The notes: generated from the sequence alone by a model not told the origin. A stretch of 64,000 bases of DNA from Pyrus communis (GCF_963583255.1 NC_084806.1:20750317-20814316), one strand, 5' to 3'. Shown: positions 11,445 through 24,623, counted from the first letter of the stretch. Numbers and translations are program-made.

Positions 11445-13366
11445 TTAAACCCTCGTTTGACAATTGTAGTAGAATGGATAAGTGAGGGATCGTTCTGGAC
11501 CGGGGATTAGGAGGGATTGTTAATCACTTGGATTTGACTCAAAAACGTAAAAATGTAATAATAAACACTAAACTAGACTCAAAGAATGTAAAACTAAACT
11601 TTAAAACACTAAGACAAACCAAAGACTCAAAATGCTTTTAAAAACACAAACTAAAATGATTTCTAACTAAATTGACATTAAAGTAAAGGGGGATTTAGAT
11701 TTTTACGAAATTAAACTAAATGTACAGATTGTAAATTAAAGCAAAATGTAAATGTGAATGTGTGATAGAATTGAATGGAATGAAGGCTAGCTAAGGGGGT
11801 CATCTCCACATATGTTACACTTGCATAATAAAAAGATTTCCAATTACATTTCAATAAATTATTAATTCTCAACACTCCAAGTTAATTAGGTCCGCTTAAA
11901 TTAACCGTCAAGTTTTCCTTAAGTTAATGAACTGGATGATTGCATACGACAACCCAAAGCATTCCTCACAAGTTCCCTACATGAATTGCATAATAGAGAT
12001 ACAAGCAAGAATCATTAAGTTCTTTGAAAACTATAAGTGTTGACGAGGCATTCGTTACTATGATTGCATGAAACTTATGCCAAGAATTCGTTTAACGCGA
12101 TTGTTTATAAGCAACCTCCACTACTTGTGAATATAAGTTCATAACGTTTAGGTGAAATTCACTTATATTCTAGCGTCAAATTCATGCATGAAAATTAAGT
12201 GTGCACTCTCAATAAACATACATAAATAGGTTATCAATAAAACAGTTAAACAAATTGAATTCACAACTTATGAAACGTAATTAGAAGTAATCAAATCAAA
12301 ATGCAAGCATAAACATATATTTCGAATCCCCCCCTAGCTAAAGGGGGGTTTAGTTCCTCATACAAAACAAAGAGAATTGAAATTAAACATTGAAATCAAA
12401 GAAACGCCTAAACATTCCAACAACTCAAACTTGAATTGTATGAACGTTTAGGCTCTCTTCTCTTCCTCTTTATTGTAGCATAAGGTCTAGGGATAATTGG
12501 TTTGGGGGATGGAAGTGTGGAATGGAAGAGGAGTGGTGGAGAAGTGGAAGGGGAATGGAAAAATGGTGTTTGGATTATAAGGGGAGACTCACGGCTAAGA
12601 GAGAAAGGGATGTGTTTGTGGTGAGTTGTGTATGAAATGAGATGGTTTTGAATGAATGAATGCAAGGGTATTTATAGGAGTAGTGGAGGGAACATATGGC
12701 TATGTCATTTGTAGGTGAAGTAAGTGTGTGAGGTTGGTGAAGTAAGTGGAGGTTGTAGGTGAAGTAGGTGGATGTTGTAGGTGAAGTAGGTGGATGTTGT
12801 AGGTGAAGTGGGTGAAGTAGGTGGATGTTGTAGGTGAAGTGGGTGGATGTTGTAGGTGAAGTACATGTGTTTAAATGTGTAGATGATTATGAGTGATAAG
12901 TGATAAGTGTATGATATGTTAAGTGATAAGTGAATGATTATGATAAGTGATAAATGAATGTATGATATGATAAGTGGTGAATGATATGTGGTGAATGATA
13001 AGTGGTAAGTGATATGTGATAAGTGATATGTGGTGTGTGATAAGTGATAGTGTGGAATGTTGGAATGTTATGCACGGCTAAGGATAAAGGAAAGGTTTAA
13101 ATGTCCTAAAACTAAAGGGAACAAGGTTCCAACACTTTGGTCTTTAATTAGGTCTTCAATTTCGTCCAACACTTTGGCTTCAAGCATAAGCTATCCGTCC
13201 TTAGCCCAAAAGTGCTCCAAAAGTCTCCAAAATGCATCTTTTTGCTCCTTTAGCCCTTTGGACCTACAAACACACGAAAATAGCTTAAAGTACTAAAATA
13301 ACTAAAGAAACATAACGTAAATGCACGAGAACAAGCTATTTAAGTCGCATGAATATGCTCCTATCA
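11445..13366 (-). mobile_element. Foreign Athila-type LTR, truncated at its U5 end
   Basis: This - strand LTR lacks roughly the last 30 bases of U5 (it starts at ATTAAACCCTCG) but has a perfect U3 start (GCTCCTATCA at 13366). Its sequence resembles AthD LTRs in U5 and AthB LTRs in U3, so it is a distinct copy. It separates the two copies of the duplicated AthB segment. No partner LTR or TSD is present at its truncated end. Confidence 0.75.
12700..13050. repeat. U3 tandem repeats of the truncated LTR
   Basis: GTAGGTGAAGTAGGTGGATG units followed by GATAAGTGATATG-type units, the same two repeat types as at 3160-3530 but with a different copy number. Confidence 0.8.
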
Positions 13367-13868
13367 GCTGCTGTCAGGACGGTCCGATGAGTTGGCCGTT
13401 CAAGAGTCCCTCGCACTTAGTGTTCAGTGTGCGAGTTCTGTGTCCAACATGGGCCAACGCCTGCTTGCCCGCTCCCGTCAGGTGGAATCATTGATGGCAG
13501 AGGTGGAAAGTCTCAAGCAGGAGATCCAGCAGCTGAAGTATGAGAATAGAAGTTTGCACGTGCTTGCAAACAACTATTCGACGGGCATGAAGAGGAAGCT
13601 TGATGAGCTGCAAGAGTCTGAAGGTCGGATTCACAGTGACCGTCAAAGGTTCTCGTCTTTCCTCCAGAGGCACCTTTTTCCTGGCTCATCCAGCGCTTGG
13701 CCAAGTATTGAGGCCTGGAATGCTCTATCTTCGATGCCTCCCGCTCCGATGCCTTCTGCTCCTATGCCTTCTGTTCCTACGCCTTCCGCTCCGATGCCTT
13801 CTGTTCCTACGCCTTCCGCTTCAAGAGTAAAGCCACGTAGTGGGGCCTCAAGCAAACACCCTTTGTGA
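13367..13868 (+). pseudogene. Antisense coiled-coil ORF, copy 2 (5' half missing)
   Basis: The sequence starts abruptly at GCTGCTGTCAGG, equivalent to 7138 in copy 1, right after the U3 end of the foreign LTR. It lacks the start codon and EAR-like N-terminus. The coiled coil and Met/Pro/Ser tail remain open to the stop at 13866-13868. This copy lacks the extra T that breaks copy 1. A GCTGC pentamer at 13367-13371 could be one half of an LTR insertion duplication. Confidence 0.75.
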
Positions 13869-14517
13869 AGCACCATCTTTCTTTGTTTAGCAGTGCCTAT
13901 CAATAAATCAAACATTTTCTCAATGTTACAATCATAGACTCACACAATTAATAAACAAACAAACAATAACAACTAAACAACCTAACAAGGCAGAAACGAA
14001 ATAGCAACAAAGAGAAGAGTTTTTTAGGAATCTGGATTTGGAGTGCTTTCTAAGTCTTCCTTTGTTGAATGCATGGGTTGCCTCCCAAGTAGCGCTAAGA
14101 CACAAACAAACACCAAAATGACTCAAATGACTCTAAAAACACATATTTTTGGGTTTTTCAAAAGAAATTTTTTTTATTTTTTATTTTTATTTTTATTTTT
14201 TAAATTTTTATCAAATTTTCGGAGTTTTATACCAAGACACTATAAAACACACTAAAACACTCTAAAAACGCTTAAAACAGCAAGAAACAACATTCTAAGT
14301 GAAAGGTGAATAAATCCCACGACATTCATGCAAATACAAATTGTTTACCCCCCCACACTTAAATCAAACTTTGTCCTCAATGTTTTAAGCAGAAAGTCAC
14401 AACAGAGCAAGCAAATAAACAAATACGAGAAAGAAAGCAAAGTAAAGGCAGTAAAGAAAAAGAAAGGAATAAAAATAAGTCTCTTAAAGGGGTTTCCAAG
14501 TTCTTCTCTATTCGGAT

Positions 14518-14565
14518 GCATGGGTTGCCTCCCACGAAGCGCTTTCTTTTACGTCTTTCAGCCGG
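14518..14565 (-). other. Post-pol GGGAGGCAACCC motif, AthB copy 2
   Basis: Same sequence and same spacing to the pol stop as 8291-8338; part of the duplicated segment. Confidence 0.7.
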
Positions 14566-14606
14566 ACGAGTACCCTCTTTTAATCTTCATTTGAGCCCAC
14601 GGAATG

Positions 14607-14611
14607 GAAAG
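14607..14611. repeat. TSD (GAAAG) of AthD, left copy
   Basis: GAAAG precedes the left AthD LTR and recurs at 33190-33194 after the right LTR. The undisturbed site is seen in copy 1 at 8380-8384. Confidence 0.95.
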
Positions 14612-16627
14612 TGATGCGGGATTTATACGCACACAAATTAAACCCTCTTTTCGTCAAATTGTAGTATAAGTGTAAGTAGGGATCGTTCTGGACCGGGGAT
14701 TAGGAGGGATTGTTAATCTCTTGGAAACTGACTCAAAAACGTAAAAACGCAATATAAAACACTAAATTAGACTCAAAGAATGCAAAACTAAACTTTAAAA
14801 CTCTAAAACAAACCAAAAACTCAAAATGCTTTTAAAAACACAAACTAAAATGATTTCTAACTAAATTGACATTAAAGTAAAGGGGGATTTAAGTTTATAC
14901 GAAATTAAATTAAATGAACAAATTAAAACAGAATGTAAATATGAAATTGATGAAATGGAATGAATGGATGATAGAATAGCTAAGGGGGTCATCTCCACAT
15001 ATGTTACACTTGCATAATAAAAAGATTTCCAATTGCATTTCAATAAATTATGAAACTCATCACCCCGGGTTAATTAGGTCCGCTTAAATTAACCGTCAAG
15101 TTTTCCTTAAGTTAATGAATTGGATGGGTTAGCGCAACGCAATTCACAACATTCTCCAAAAGTCCTTTACGTGAACAACACAATAAAGATACAATCAAAG
15201 ATCATTAAGCATTATGAAAACTATAAGTGTTGACGAGGCATTCGTTACTATGATGAGCATGAAACTCGTGCCAAGAATTCATTTAACGCGATTGTTTATA
15301 AGCAACCTCCACTACTTGTGAATATAAGTTCATAACGATTAGGTGAAACTCACTTATATTCTAGCGTCATATTCATGCATGAAAATTAAGCGTGCACTCT
15401 CAATAAACATACATAAATAAGTTATCAATCAAACGGTTAAACAAATTGAATCCACAACTTATGAAACGTAATTAGAAGTAATCAAATCAAAATGCAAGCA
15501 TAAACATTTATTTCGAATCCCCCCCTAGCCAAGGGGGGTTTAGTTCCTCATGGTACAAAACAAAGAGAATCAAAGAAACACCTAAACATTCCAACAACTC
15601 AAACTTGAATTGTATGAACGTTTAGGCCCTCTTCTCTTCCATGCCTCATTCGTACAAAACAAAGAGTATTGAAATTAAACATAGAAATCAAAGAAGCACC
15701 TAAACATTCTAACAACTCAAACTTGAATTGTATGAACGTTTAGGCATTCTTCTCTTCCTCTTCGTTGTAGCACAAGGTCTAGGGATAGTTTGATGGTGTG
15801 AATGGTTTGGGGAGTGGTGGAGGAATGGAAGAGGAGTTGTGGAGATGGAAGGATGGTGTTTGGATTTGTAGGGGAAGGGGGACTCACGGCAATGAGGGAA
15901 TGGAAGTGTTTGTGGTGTGTTGTGTATGAAAATGAGATGTCTTTGAATGAATGAATGCAAGGGTATTTATAGGAGTAGTGGAGGGAACATATGGCTATGT
16001 CATTTGTAGGTGAAGTAGGTGGATGTTGTAGGTGAAGTAGGTGAAGTAGGTGGATGTTGTAGGTGAAGTAGGTGGATGTTGTAGGTGAAGTGGATGTTGT
16101 AGGTGAAGTAGGTGGATGTTGTAGGTGAAGTAGGTGGATGATATGTTAAGTGATAAGTGATAAGTGATATGATATGTGGTTATGATATGATAAGTGGTTA
16201 AGTGGTGATGATAAGTGATAAGTGATTAAGTGATATGATATGTGGTGATGATAAGTGATAAGTGCATGTGGGTTAACTAATGAAGGAAATGCATGTGCAA
16301 TGACAATGTGTTAGAATGGATGTGTGTTATGCATGGCATGATTGGGATTAGGAAAGGTTTAAATGTCCTAAAACTAAAGAGAACAAGGTTCCAACACTTT
16401 GGCTCCAATTAGGTCTTCAATTTCGTCCAACACTTTGGCTTCAAGCATAAGCTATCCGTCCTTAGCCCAAAAGTGCTCCAAAAGTCTCCAAAATGCATCT
16501 TTTTGCTCCTTTAGCCCTTTGGACCTACAAACACACGAAAATAGCTTAAAGTACTAAAATAACTAAAGAAACATAACGTAAATGTACGAGAACAAGCCAT
16601 TTAAGTCGCATAAATATGCTCCTATCA
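14612..16627 (-). mobile_element. AthD 3' LTR
   Basis: It runs TGATGCGGGATTTATACGC to GCTCCTATCA in + strand reading. It is followed by the complement of the polypurine tract (16628-16642). It is the same length as, and apparently identical to, 31174-33189. Confidence 0.92.
16005..16265. repeat. U3 tandem repeats of AthD 3' LTR
   Basis: GTAGGTGAAGTAGGTGGATGTT units, then GATAAGTGATATG-type units. The same array is at about 32567-32827 in the other LTR. Confidence 0.85.
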
Positions 16628-16642
16628 AATACCCCCACACTT
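16628..16642 (-). promoter_or_regulatory. AthD 3' polypurine tract
   Basis: The - strand reads AAGTGTGGGGGTATT beside the 3' LTR, matching the other elements of the family. Confidence 0.8.
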
Positions 16643-17362
16643 AGCTTTTGCTAGTCCTCGAGCAAAACAGAAAAACAAAACAAAAAGAACAAAACACAAC
16701 CTACACCTTCCAACAATCGTATCAGGGACTTCCAATGCACATGACAAGTTAAAAATCATTATTCTCACAGATTTGAGCCATCTTTACACTTAAGTATATT
16801 CTTACTCATAGTCACCACATACTAGTTCACAATTAAGCATTTAAAACCATGTTTTGAATGTAGTAACATGCCTTAGAGAATTCCCTCAATTTCTTACTAG
16901 ATGTACTCTCGTTTTTCACACAGATTTTCTGACTACACACCCTACACTAGGTATATGTGAGAAGATTGATGTAAACATGTAGACGAACACTCACATATGT
17001 TATAATAAGGAAAGCATTTTCTGGAGTTAATAAGCATGTTTAGATATGATCTCATGAATGGAATGCTACTACTTAGACGCGAGAACCAGTGACACCATAA
17101 GCTCATACCAAGTTCAAACTCCACAATTGAAATACATAACACTCAATATAGAAGTCAAAGGGTAGTAACGGGGCTAGGGTATTGGCTAACAATGAAAGGT
17201 GAAGGATAAACAAACATTCTTAAAGCAATAGTGAGCAAAGTATTGAATTAGGCACTTAGAATTCCCTTAAGAACGCAGAAGTCAACTTTGAACACCCAAG
17301 GGAAAATCACACAAAACTTAGGGCCATATTCAACTTTTTGGACCCTTTCTTCAACCATCAAC
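16643..17362 (-). mobile_element. AthD 3' non-coding region, left of Chr
   Basis: Parallel to 3854-4560 of AthB, with no gene seen. It is broken at 17362 by Chr and resumes at 26943. Confidence 0.8.
17358..17362. repeat. TSD (TCAAC) of Chr, left copy
   Basis: TCAAC precedes the left Chr LTR; the second copy is at 26938-26942. Confidence 0.95.
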
Positions 17363-17802
17363 TGACACACCCCGACCGAGATCAGGGCATGCTGGCCGTC
17401 ACGCGAAGGTGACGTAGCCATGTGCGCGTGCGGAAGCTAAAGGTATAGTAATATAAAAGTACGAATCATTAAAAACCTAATAGCATACAAAGTACTAGTG
17501 TATGAGAGACACAATTCAGAGCAAGTCTACAGCAGTCGAAAAAGGAAAGATCCGACATATGTACACCCGAAGGTGACCCTACAATGGTGAGTGTCTGTCA
17601 GAAATGCCGGGACGCCCTCTGGGATAGACCACCGAACTTGCTAGACCACTAGAACCTGGAGGGGCGCAAAAACAAAAGTGTGAGTGGGCAAAAACAAAGT
17701 TCTTTGAAAACTCTTTAGCAAAACACATTCTAACCCCTCGCCGTAAAACCTGTATACTTCCCAGAAAATGAACATATATACGTATGTATAGATATGTCAA
17801 TC

Positions 17803-17885
17803 ATGCTCCACATATGCCATTCATGCTCACAATATGCCATTCATGCTTTGCAATATGCCATTCATGCTTGAGAATATGCCATTAC
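17803..17885. repeat. ATATGCCATTCATGCT tandem repeats in the Chr LTR
   Basis: About four imperfect units of ATATGCCATTCATGCT. The same array is at about 25064-25146 in the other LTR. Confidence 0.8.
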
Positions 17886-18824
17886 AGAATATCATAATCA
17901 ATTATAAATGCTCAAGCGTAATTCACATCGAATATATATAATCTGGCAGCCGGGAGTCACCTAACGTGACCTGTACGGCTGCATATAGAGCTTCAATCTC
18001 AACTCAATATCTGAATCTGCACACGAGTCGGAACCACCTAACGTGGTCTGTACGACAAGACTGGGTGTAATATATACGCTCTAGTGCTACGATCACGTGA
18101 AGACTGTGCGAATAATCGCGGGTCACCTACGAGTCGGAACCACCTAATGTGGTCTGTACGACAAGGCTTGCACCTAACTTGGATCCAAGGCGAGCGTGTG
18201 GTGCTGGTGAACATCACGTGAAGGACTGTGCCCTGGCCCTGGGCGGGAGCACTAACACCGGGGGTGCAGATTATGAGCTCTCTAAGCATTTCAAACTACT
18301 ATTGCATAATAAACAGGAATGCATAACCACATGAATACCGCTTACCTGGCACTTACCTGTGCGTCCACAGCACCAAATACACATTTATATATGTATGCCA
18401 ACTACCAACGCACGTGATGATGCGTAAACAATATTCAAATGATGCATGGCATAAAACATATAACCTTTTCTATTTAATTTCTGGGAATTAATATGTATAT
18501 AGGTATATACGAAAAACAAAAGCCCACTCACAGATAATTAGAAGGGTCGTAGCCCCCCTGCCTCGAGTGCGTACGCTCGTCCTCGGAAAACGAATCACCT
18601 ATACGCGACAAAGTTACGAAAACATTAATTTAAAAGCACCTAAGCAACTTCTCGTAATAACTTCTCATACATTGCTCAAATTGGACAAATGAATATACCA
18701 ACGTGACCTACACAACCTCAGGATCACGCCCATATTTTTAGAAAAATTTTTGGGCCACGCACGCGCCCCCACGCGCCTGAACACGCACGGACCTACGCGC
18801 CCCCACGCGCGGCCCACGTGCACT

Positions 18825-18985
18825 GCACACTGACGGCGTCAGTTGACGCCGTCAGGAATATTCCGTTAACTGACGGAATATTCCGTCAAATCTAACCGGA
18901 TTCTGTCACTGCCGTTAGGAATATTCCGTTAGACTTAACGGAATATTCTCCTTTCTTCTCCGGCGAGACGCCGGCGCCGGCGACG
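18825..18985. repeat. Palindrome-rich block in the Chr LTR
   Basis: GACGGCGTC/GACGCCGTC and several GGAATATTCCGT palindromes are followed by a CGCCGGCGCCGGCG run. Strong hairpins are possible on either strand. It is duplicated at about 26086-26246. Confidence 0.75.
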
Positions 18986-19676
18986 GCGCCGGAAAACTGG
19001 GTAATTTTCAAACTAAGTTTTCTCCTTCGTTTTTCAACCATTTTTCACGTTCTTTATACCAAAATGAAGCTTAGGACTAGTAGAATCATGTTAGACTAGT
19101 TTTAAGGCCTAAAAATTGCTAGATCATACCTGTCTTCAACTTCAAGAATCGGCCAACTTCGTACAGGACGATCCCGACGTCCAAATTCACCCAACGAACT
19201 ACTCCGAGGCTCCTTGGGACCTCACAAGCACAACTACAAGCTTAGAAATTCCAAAAACAAGCTAGTTTAGGTTTGCATGAACAGTGTTCAAATCGGACCT
19301 CGTGATATCGACGTGAAAATGGTGTTTTCCTTACCTGAAAATGGCACCTTTGAACTCCTCTCAGCTCCACGAACACGATGGTGGTCTTGGTTTCTTGTTT
19401 GGTGAAGATTTGATTAGGTTTGTATGTGTGTCCGTGTGTAGAGGAAGAAGAAGAAGAAGAAGGTGAACTCGGGGAGGAAGAGAGAGAGAGAGAGAGACTG
19501 AGAGAAGAGACAGAGTGAGGGAATGAGGGAGGGAATCCCGGGAAGAAAAAGAAAATGTATGATTGTGTGTGGTCCTACCACACCACACAACACAAAAATA
19601 CACGTAAAATAACAGCTAGGGGGTAAAATTGTAAATTCACACGTACGTTTCGTTAGTTTCGGGACGGGATGTTACA

Positions 19677-19690
19677 ACCTACCCACCTTA
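19677..19690 (-). promoter_or_regulatory. Chr polypurine tract
   Basis: The - strand reads AAGGTGGGTAGGT directly before the 3' LTR start TGTAACATCC. Confidence 0.75.
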
Positions 19691-19731
19691 ATAGAATTTC
19701 GTCCCGAAATTCAAACTAACTAATTACACCC

Positions 19732-22700
19732 CTAACGGTCAAAGAATAATCTTGGATACAAATCCCTCATCCTATTTTCTGTCTCCCATGTCGCTTCTTC
19801 AACCGAGTGATTCCTCCACAAGACTTTCACCAAATTCACCGTTTTGTTCCTCAGAACCTTCTCTTTCCAATCTAAGATCGTTAACGGTTCCTCGTCGTAC
19901 GTCAAATCTGGATTTATCTCTAACGGTTGAGGAGGGATCACATGCAATGGATCAGCAACGTAATGTCGGAGCATAGACACGTGAAAAACGTTATGCACTT
20001 TAGCCAACTCCGGAGGCAACTCCAACCTATAAGCTACCTCACCAACTTTTTCTGTGACTATGTACGGTCCGATATACCTGGGACTCAACTTCCCTTTCTT
20101 TCCAAACCGCACAACACCTCTCCACGGTGAAAGCTTCAGAAATACCCAATCTCCGACCTCATACGTTCTGTCCGTAGCATGTCGATCTGCTAAACTTTTC
20201 TGCCTGTCCTGAGCTGCTTTCAGGTTAGACCTAATTACCTGAACATTTTGAGTAGTCTCCTCGACAATCTCCGGACCTACTAAAACTCTTTCGCCAACCT
20301 CCGACCAACATAACGGAGTGCGACAAGATCTACCATACAAAGCCTCAAATGGCGCCATGCCAATGCTCGAATGGAAACTGTTGTTGTAAGCAAATTCCAT
20401 CAAATCTAACCGCTGGTGCCAAGCATCACTGAACTGTAACACTGATGCTCGCAGCATATCTTCCAAGGTCTGAATAGTTCTCTCAGACTGTCCGTCCGTT
20501 TGTGGATGATATGCCGTACTGTAAAGTAGTCTCGTACCCAAAGCTTCCTGAAAGGCTACCCAAAACTTTGATGTGAATCGTGGATCACGATCCGAGACAA
20601 TACTTACAGGGACACCATGGTACTTCACAACCTTTGAAATAAACAGCTCTGCTAACCGGCTCAAAGAGTACTTCTCTCTTACTGGAATGAAATGTGCCGA
20701 CTTAGTGAGCCGATCAACGATCACCCAAATGCCATCAAAGCCATTATGTGTACGCGGCAACTTGTACACAAAATCCATAGTGATATTTTCCCACTTCCAC
20801 TCTGGAACGGGAAGCGGCTGTAACAATCCAAACGGCTTCTTTCTTTCTGCTTTAACCTGCTGACAAACAGCACAACTGCTCACATACTCAGCTATCTCCC
20901 TTTTCATACCCGGCCAATAGTAAAATGGTCGAATGGTATGATACATTTTGGTTGCCCCTGGGTGCATGGCATAAGCCGAGATATGTGCTTCATCAAGAAT
21001 TTCCTTCTTCAAGTCCACATTACTAGGCACGAACATTCTACCCTCTAACATCAACATGCCATCAGAATCACGAACTCTGAGATCTCGCCTCCTTCCTTGA
21101 TCTCGAGCTTGAATTAGTTCTTGAATCTGTTCATCAGCTACCTGAGCTTCAAGCACCCGATCAACTAAGATTGGCCTAACTTGAAAATTAGCAAGTAATG
21201 CCACTTCTCGATCTTCTGCTTCTAACCTTACTCCCGTAGCACGCAAGTCCACCAAAAGAGGAATACGACTAGCGTACAACGCATTGATACGGCCATGTGA
21301 CTTCCTGCTAAGTGCATCGGCTACTACGTTCGCACGACCAGGGTGATAATCAATCGTGCAATCGTAATCGCTGAGCAACTCCAACCACCTCCGTTGACGA
21401 AGATTAAGTTCCTTCTGGGTAAAGAGATACTGAAGACTCTTGTGATCTGTGAAGATCCTACACTTTTCTCCATAAAGATAGTGTCTCCACAACTTCAATG
21501 CAAAGATAATAGCAGCCAACTCCAAATCATGTGTAGGGTAATTCATCTCATGGGTTTTCAACTGCCGCGAAGCATAAGCAATCACCCTACCATGCTGCAT
21601 CAATACACATCCCAGACCATTCAAGGAAGCATCGCTATAAACCTCGAAATCACCACTATCGTCTGGAAGTGCCAAAACAGGTGCATTAGTAAGACAATGC
21701 TTCAACTGCTGGAAACTTTGCTCACACTTATCATTCCACTCAAACTTAACATCTTTCCTTGTTAACCTCGTCAGTGGCAAAGCAATTACCGAAAAATCCT
21801 TAACGAATCTCCGATAATATCCCGCCAAACCAATGAAACTTCTCACCTCAGTGACGGTTCGTGGTTGCTCCCAACTCTCCACAGCTGCAACCTTCTGAGT
21901 ATCAACCAGAATACCTTGAGCAGAAATGATGTGCCCCAAAAACGCGACTTGATCTAACCAGAACTGGCACTTACTAAACTTAGCATACAATTGGTGTTCT
22001 CTCAACCTTTTCAACACCAAAGTAAGATGTCGGACATGTTCCGCTTTGGACTTAGAATACACCAGAATATCGTCAATGAAGACAATGACAAATCTATCCA
22101 GGTAAGGCTGAAATACCCGGTTCATTAAATCCATAAAAGCTGCTGGTGCATTCGTCAACCCAAATGGCATAACCAGAAACTCGTAATGACCGTAACGAGT
22201 CCTGAACGCCGTCTTAGGAACATCATCCCTACTAATCTTCAGCTGATAGTACCCAGACCTCAAGTCTATCTTAGAAAATACACAAGCACCTCTCAGCTGA
22301 TCAAACAAATCGTCGATACGAGGCAATGGATAACGGTTTTTAATCGTCACCCGATTCAATTGTCTGTAGTCGATACACAGCCTCAAAGTCCCATCTTTCT
22401 TTTTCACAAACAACACTGGAGCGCCCCAAGGTGAAATACTAGGCTGAATGAATCCCTTATCCACTAATTCCTGTAATTGCACTTTCAATTCCCTTAACTC
22501 AGCGGGAGCCATACGATAAGGAGTTAATGAAATAGGATTGGTACCTGGAAGCAACTCAACAGTGAAATCCACATCTCGATCTGGGGGTAAACCAGGTAAA
22601 TCTTCAGGAAAAACATCAGGGAAGTGTCTAACCACTCTCACATCCTCAATTCTGCTTGGAACGGCCTCCTCTAGTACCACATGAGCTAGATACCCCTGAC

Positions 22701-24567
22701 AACCTTTAGTCAACAACTTCTTCGCTCGTAAAGCCGAAATAACACCATGTCTTACTCCACTCGGCTCACCCACAAAAGTAACCTCAGGTAATCCAGGACG
22801 GTGAAAAGTAACTACTTTCCCGTAACAATCAATGTTGGCACGATAGAAGTGCAACCAATCATTGCCCAAAATCACATCAAAATCGACAATATCTAACGGA
22901 ATAAGATCCGCGGGCATAACTACACCCTCTACTATCACTGGACATCCTGGGTACACACAATCTACAACACATCTCTCTCCTCTAGGCATAGCGAACTCTA
23001 AATCGTACCCTAGAGGTGTGGGGCGAGGTTGCGTTACTTGAGCAAATGTATGAGAAATAACGGAATGTGTAGCTCCACAATCAATTAAGACTCTAGCAAA
23101 ATAACCAAGAATGTTTAACGTACCCATTATCAAGTCCGGGTTGTTCTGAGCATCCTGCAGGGAAATATTGTGAATACGCCCCTGGCCCTGCTGTCGTCCT
23201 CCACGACCTCTGCTCGCTTGAACACCGCGACCTTGAGCTCCACGCCCCTGACTGGGCTGACCCATCTGCCTCGAAGACCCTGCACTACTAGTGGCATTCT
23301 CACCCTGCTGATACTGTCCTCCTTGGTACCACTGAGAACCACTTGTTGGAGCTGGAGGATACGGCATGTAGTTGCTGGGATACGGGGGATAACCACCTTG
23401 TGAATACGGGTCCTGGGGGTACTGATACGGTCCCGGGGCATAGGGAACAGCATCACCCTGATAGTGATAGGCACCACCTCTACCTGTTTGACCATAATTA
23501 CTCGGACCTTGGATTTGCCGAATCGGTGCAGGTGGCGGCATAAAGGTCTGCTGCGGCTTCTGTTGCTGACCCTGGGGACAATTCACCGCTCTATGTCCCA
23601 TCTGCCCACACGTGAAACAAGCACCGTTGCCACGCCTACACTCGCCGAAATGTCGATTATTACATCTACGGCAAAATGGGAGTCGGTTTCGGCCACCATC
23701 ATCTTGTCTCTGGCCTCGAGCACCTCCATAAAACCTACCTCCACGTCCTTGTCCAGAGGCACTGAAACCACCACTAGACGAACTTGAACTTGCACCACCC
23801 CTTTTAAAGTTCTGAGTTTGGCGAGGCCCCAACGATGTTTGACCTTTTCCTTTGTCGTCTTTCTTCTGATTGCCGTTTTTCTCTTCGTCACTATCACTTG
23901 ACATATTCTCAGAGTCCTCTACCCTCAACAATATCTCATAGAACTCCTGATATGACTCACAGTGAGTAGTAGTTACCATAGAACGCCATTTCTTCTTAGT
24001 GCCCAAGCGAAAACGACGAAGCATCTCCGCCTGATTACCAGCGACATCGGGATAGTAACGAGACAAATCAGTGAACTTACGATAGTACTCGTTAGCCGTC
24101 ATCTTTCGCTGTTTCAATTCAGTGAATTCCTGTTTCTTACGGTCGATATACTCAGGGGGTACAAATCTCCTTTGAAACACGTCTTTGAAAACATTCCAAT
24201 CGGTCCTCTGAGCTGGAGTCAACCTACGAAGTTCTTGCTCCCACCAAGCTGCAGACTCCATCTCCAGAAACCAAGAGGTTGTCTCAACCCACCTTTCCAT
24301 AGGAAGGTTCCCCTGGTTATGCAACACACGGAAAGTCTTCTCTATGTGTTCCAACCAACGTTCTGCGCCTTCGTGACCCTCGTTACCTTTAAACTTATCC
24401 AACTTCAAGTTATACATAGTCTCCAGAGGAGTCCTCTGGGGAGGGCGCATCACTGTTTGAAGGGCTGTAGCAATCACTTCCCCCAACTGAGTAAGATCAG
24501 GAAAACTAGACTCATCTGAGCGACGTGGTTCCCGACGAGGCGGCATGATTCTGACATAAGACACCAA
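19732..24567 (-). CDS. Chr gag-pol polyprotein with chromodomain (1611 codons)
   Basis: A single open frame encodes capsid, nucleocapsid, protease, reverse transcriptase, RNase H, integrase and chromodomain. Approximate residues: gag core 50-260; CCHC knuckle [15 protein letters not shown] near 317; protease with DCGATHS near 497; RT with [13 protein letters not shown] and the [10 protein letters not shown] active site near 830; RNase H starting at [10 protein letters not shown] near 970. Integrase has an HHCC finger ending CAVCQQVK near 1235 and a DDE core ([29 protein letters not shown]). The C-terminal chromodomain ([16 protein letters not shown]) lies near 1580. The likely start is Met-8 (MPPRRE), a common gag start in this group. 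Chromodomains are known to bias integration toward heterochromatin. No stop or frameshift is seen. Confidence 0.95.
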   Translation of the reverse strand: MVSYVRIMPPRREPRRSDESSFPDLTQLGEVIATALQTVMRPPQRTPLETMYNLKLDKFKGNEGHEGAERWLEHIEKTFRVLHNQGNLPMERWVETTSWFLEMESAAWWEQELRRLTPAQRTDWNVFKDVFQRRFVPPEYIDRKKQEFTELKQRKMTANEYYRKFTDLSRYYPDVAGNQAEMLRRFRLGTKKKWRSMVTTTHCESYQEFYEILLRVEDSENMSSDSDEEKNGNQKKDDKGKGQTSLGPRQTQNFKRGGASSSSSSGGFSASGQGRGGRFYGGARGQRQDDGGRNRLPFCRRCNNRHFGECRRGNGACFTCGQMGHRAVNCPQGQQQKPQQTFMPPPAPIRQIQGPSNYGQTGRGGAYHYQGDAVPYAPGPYQYPQDPYSQGGYPPYPSNYMPYPPAPTSGSQWYQGGQYQQGENATSSAGSSRQMGQPSQGRGAQGRGVQASRGRGGRQQGQGRIHNISLQDAQNNPDLIMGTLNILGYFARVLIDCGATHSVISHTFAQVTQPRPTPLGYDLEFAMPRGERCVVDCVYPGCPVIVEGVVMPADLIPLDIVDFDVILGNDWLHFYRANIDCYGKVVTFHRPGLPEVTFVGEPSGVRHGVISALRAKKLLTKGCQGYLAHVVLEEAVPSRIEDVRVVRHFPDVFPEDLPGLPPDRDVDFTVELLPGTNPISLTPYRMAPAELRELKVQLQELVDKGFIQPSISPWGAPVLFVKKKDGTLRLCIDYRQLNRVTIKNRYPLPRIDDLFDQLRGACVFSKIDLRSGYYQLKISRDDVPKTAFRTRYGHYEFLVMPFGLTNAPAAFMDLMNRVFQPYLDRFVIVFIDDILVYSKSKAEHVRHLTLVLKRLREHQLYAKFSKCQFWLDQVAFLGHIISAQGILVDTQKVAAVESWEQPRTVTEVRSFIGLAGYYRRFVKDFSVIALPLTRLTRKDVKFEWNDKCEQSFQQLKHCLTNAPVLALPDDSGDFEVYSDASLNGLGCVLMQHGRVIAYASRQLKTHEMNYPTHDLELAAIIFALKLWRHYLYGEKCRIFTDHKSLQYLFTQKELNLRQRRWLELLSDYDCTIDYHPGRANVVADALSRKSHGRINALYASRIPLLVDLRATGVRLEAEDREVALLANFQVRPILVDRVLEAQVADEQIQELIQARDQGRRRDLRVRDSDGMLMLEGRMFVPSNVDLKKEILDEAHISAYAMHPGATKMYHTIRPFYYWPGMKREIAEYVSSCAVCQQVKAERKKPFGLLQPLPVPEWKWENITMDFVYKLPRTHNGFDGIWVIVDRLTKSAHFIPVREKYSLSRLAELFISKVVKYHGVPVSIVSDRDPRFTSKFWVAFQEALGTRLLYSTAYHPQTDGQSERTIQTLEDMLRASVLQFSDAWHQRLDLMEFAYNNSFHSSIGMAPFEALYGRSCRTPLCWSEVGERVLVGPEIVEETTQNVQVIRSNLKAAQDRQKSLADRHATDRTYEVGDWVFLKLSPWRGVVRFGKKGKLSPRYIGPYIVTEKVGEVAYRLELPPELAKVHNVFHVSMLRHYVADPLHVIPPQPLEINPDLTYDEEPLTILDWKEKVLRNKTVNLVKVLWRNHSVEEATWETENRMRDLYPRLFFDR

Positions 24568-24603
24568 CTATTAGAATACTCACAAAGACACAGGACTGCC
24601 AAA

Positions 24604-24620
24604 CCTAGGCTCTGATACCA
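24604..24620 (-). promoter_or_regulatory. Chr primer binding site
   Basis: The - strand reads TGGTATCAGAGCC just inside the 5' LTR. It is the usual initiator-Met-tRNA primer site of plant chromoviruses. Confidence 0.9.
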
Positions 24621-24623
24621 AGC

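Larger units (their letters stand above)
13869..14611 (-). mobile_element. AthB post-integrase region, copy 2
   Basis: Duplicate of 7641-8384, nearly identical apart from a C-run length change. It includes the conserved motifs at 14071-14100 and 14518-14565 and the last codons of pol. AthD inserted at 14611. Confidence 0.8.
17363..19676 (-). mobile_element. Chr 3' LTR
   Basis: In + reading it runs from TGACACACCCCGACC to GGGATGTTACA; in element sense it starts TGTAACATCCCG. It contains ATATGCCATTCATGCT repeats (17803-17885), repeated ACCTAACGTG boxes (17950-18165), a palindrome-rich block (18825-18985) and a GAA/GA microsatellite (19440-19500). Small ORFs inside are not genes. Confidence 0.93.

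Noticed and set aside
21343..24519. + strand ORFs of up to 185 codons opposite Chr gag-pol
   Set aside because: Shadows of a long conserved coding frame on the other strand.
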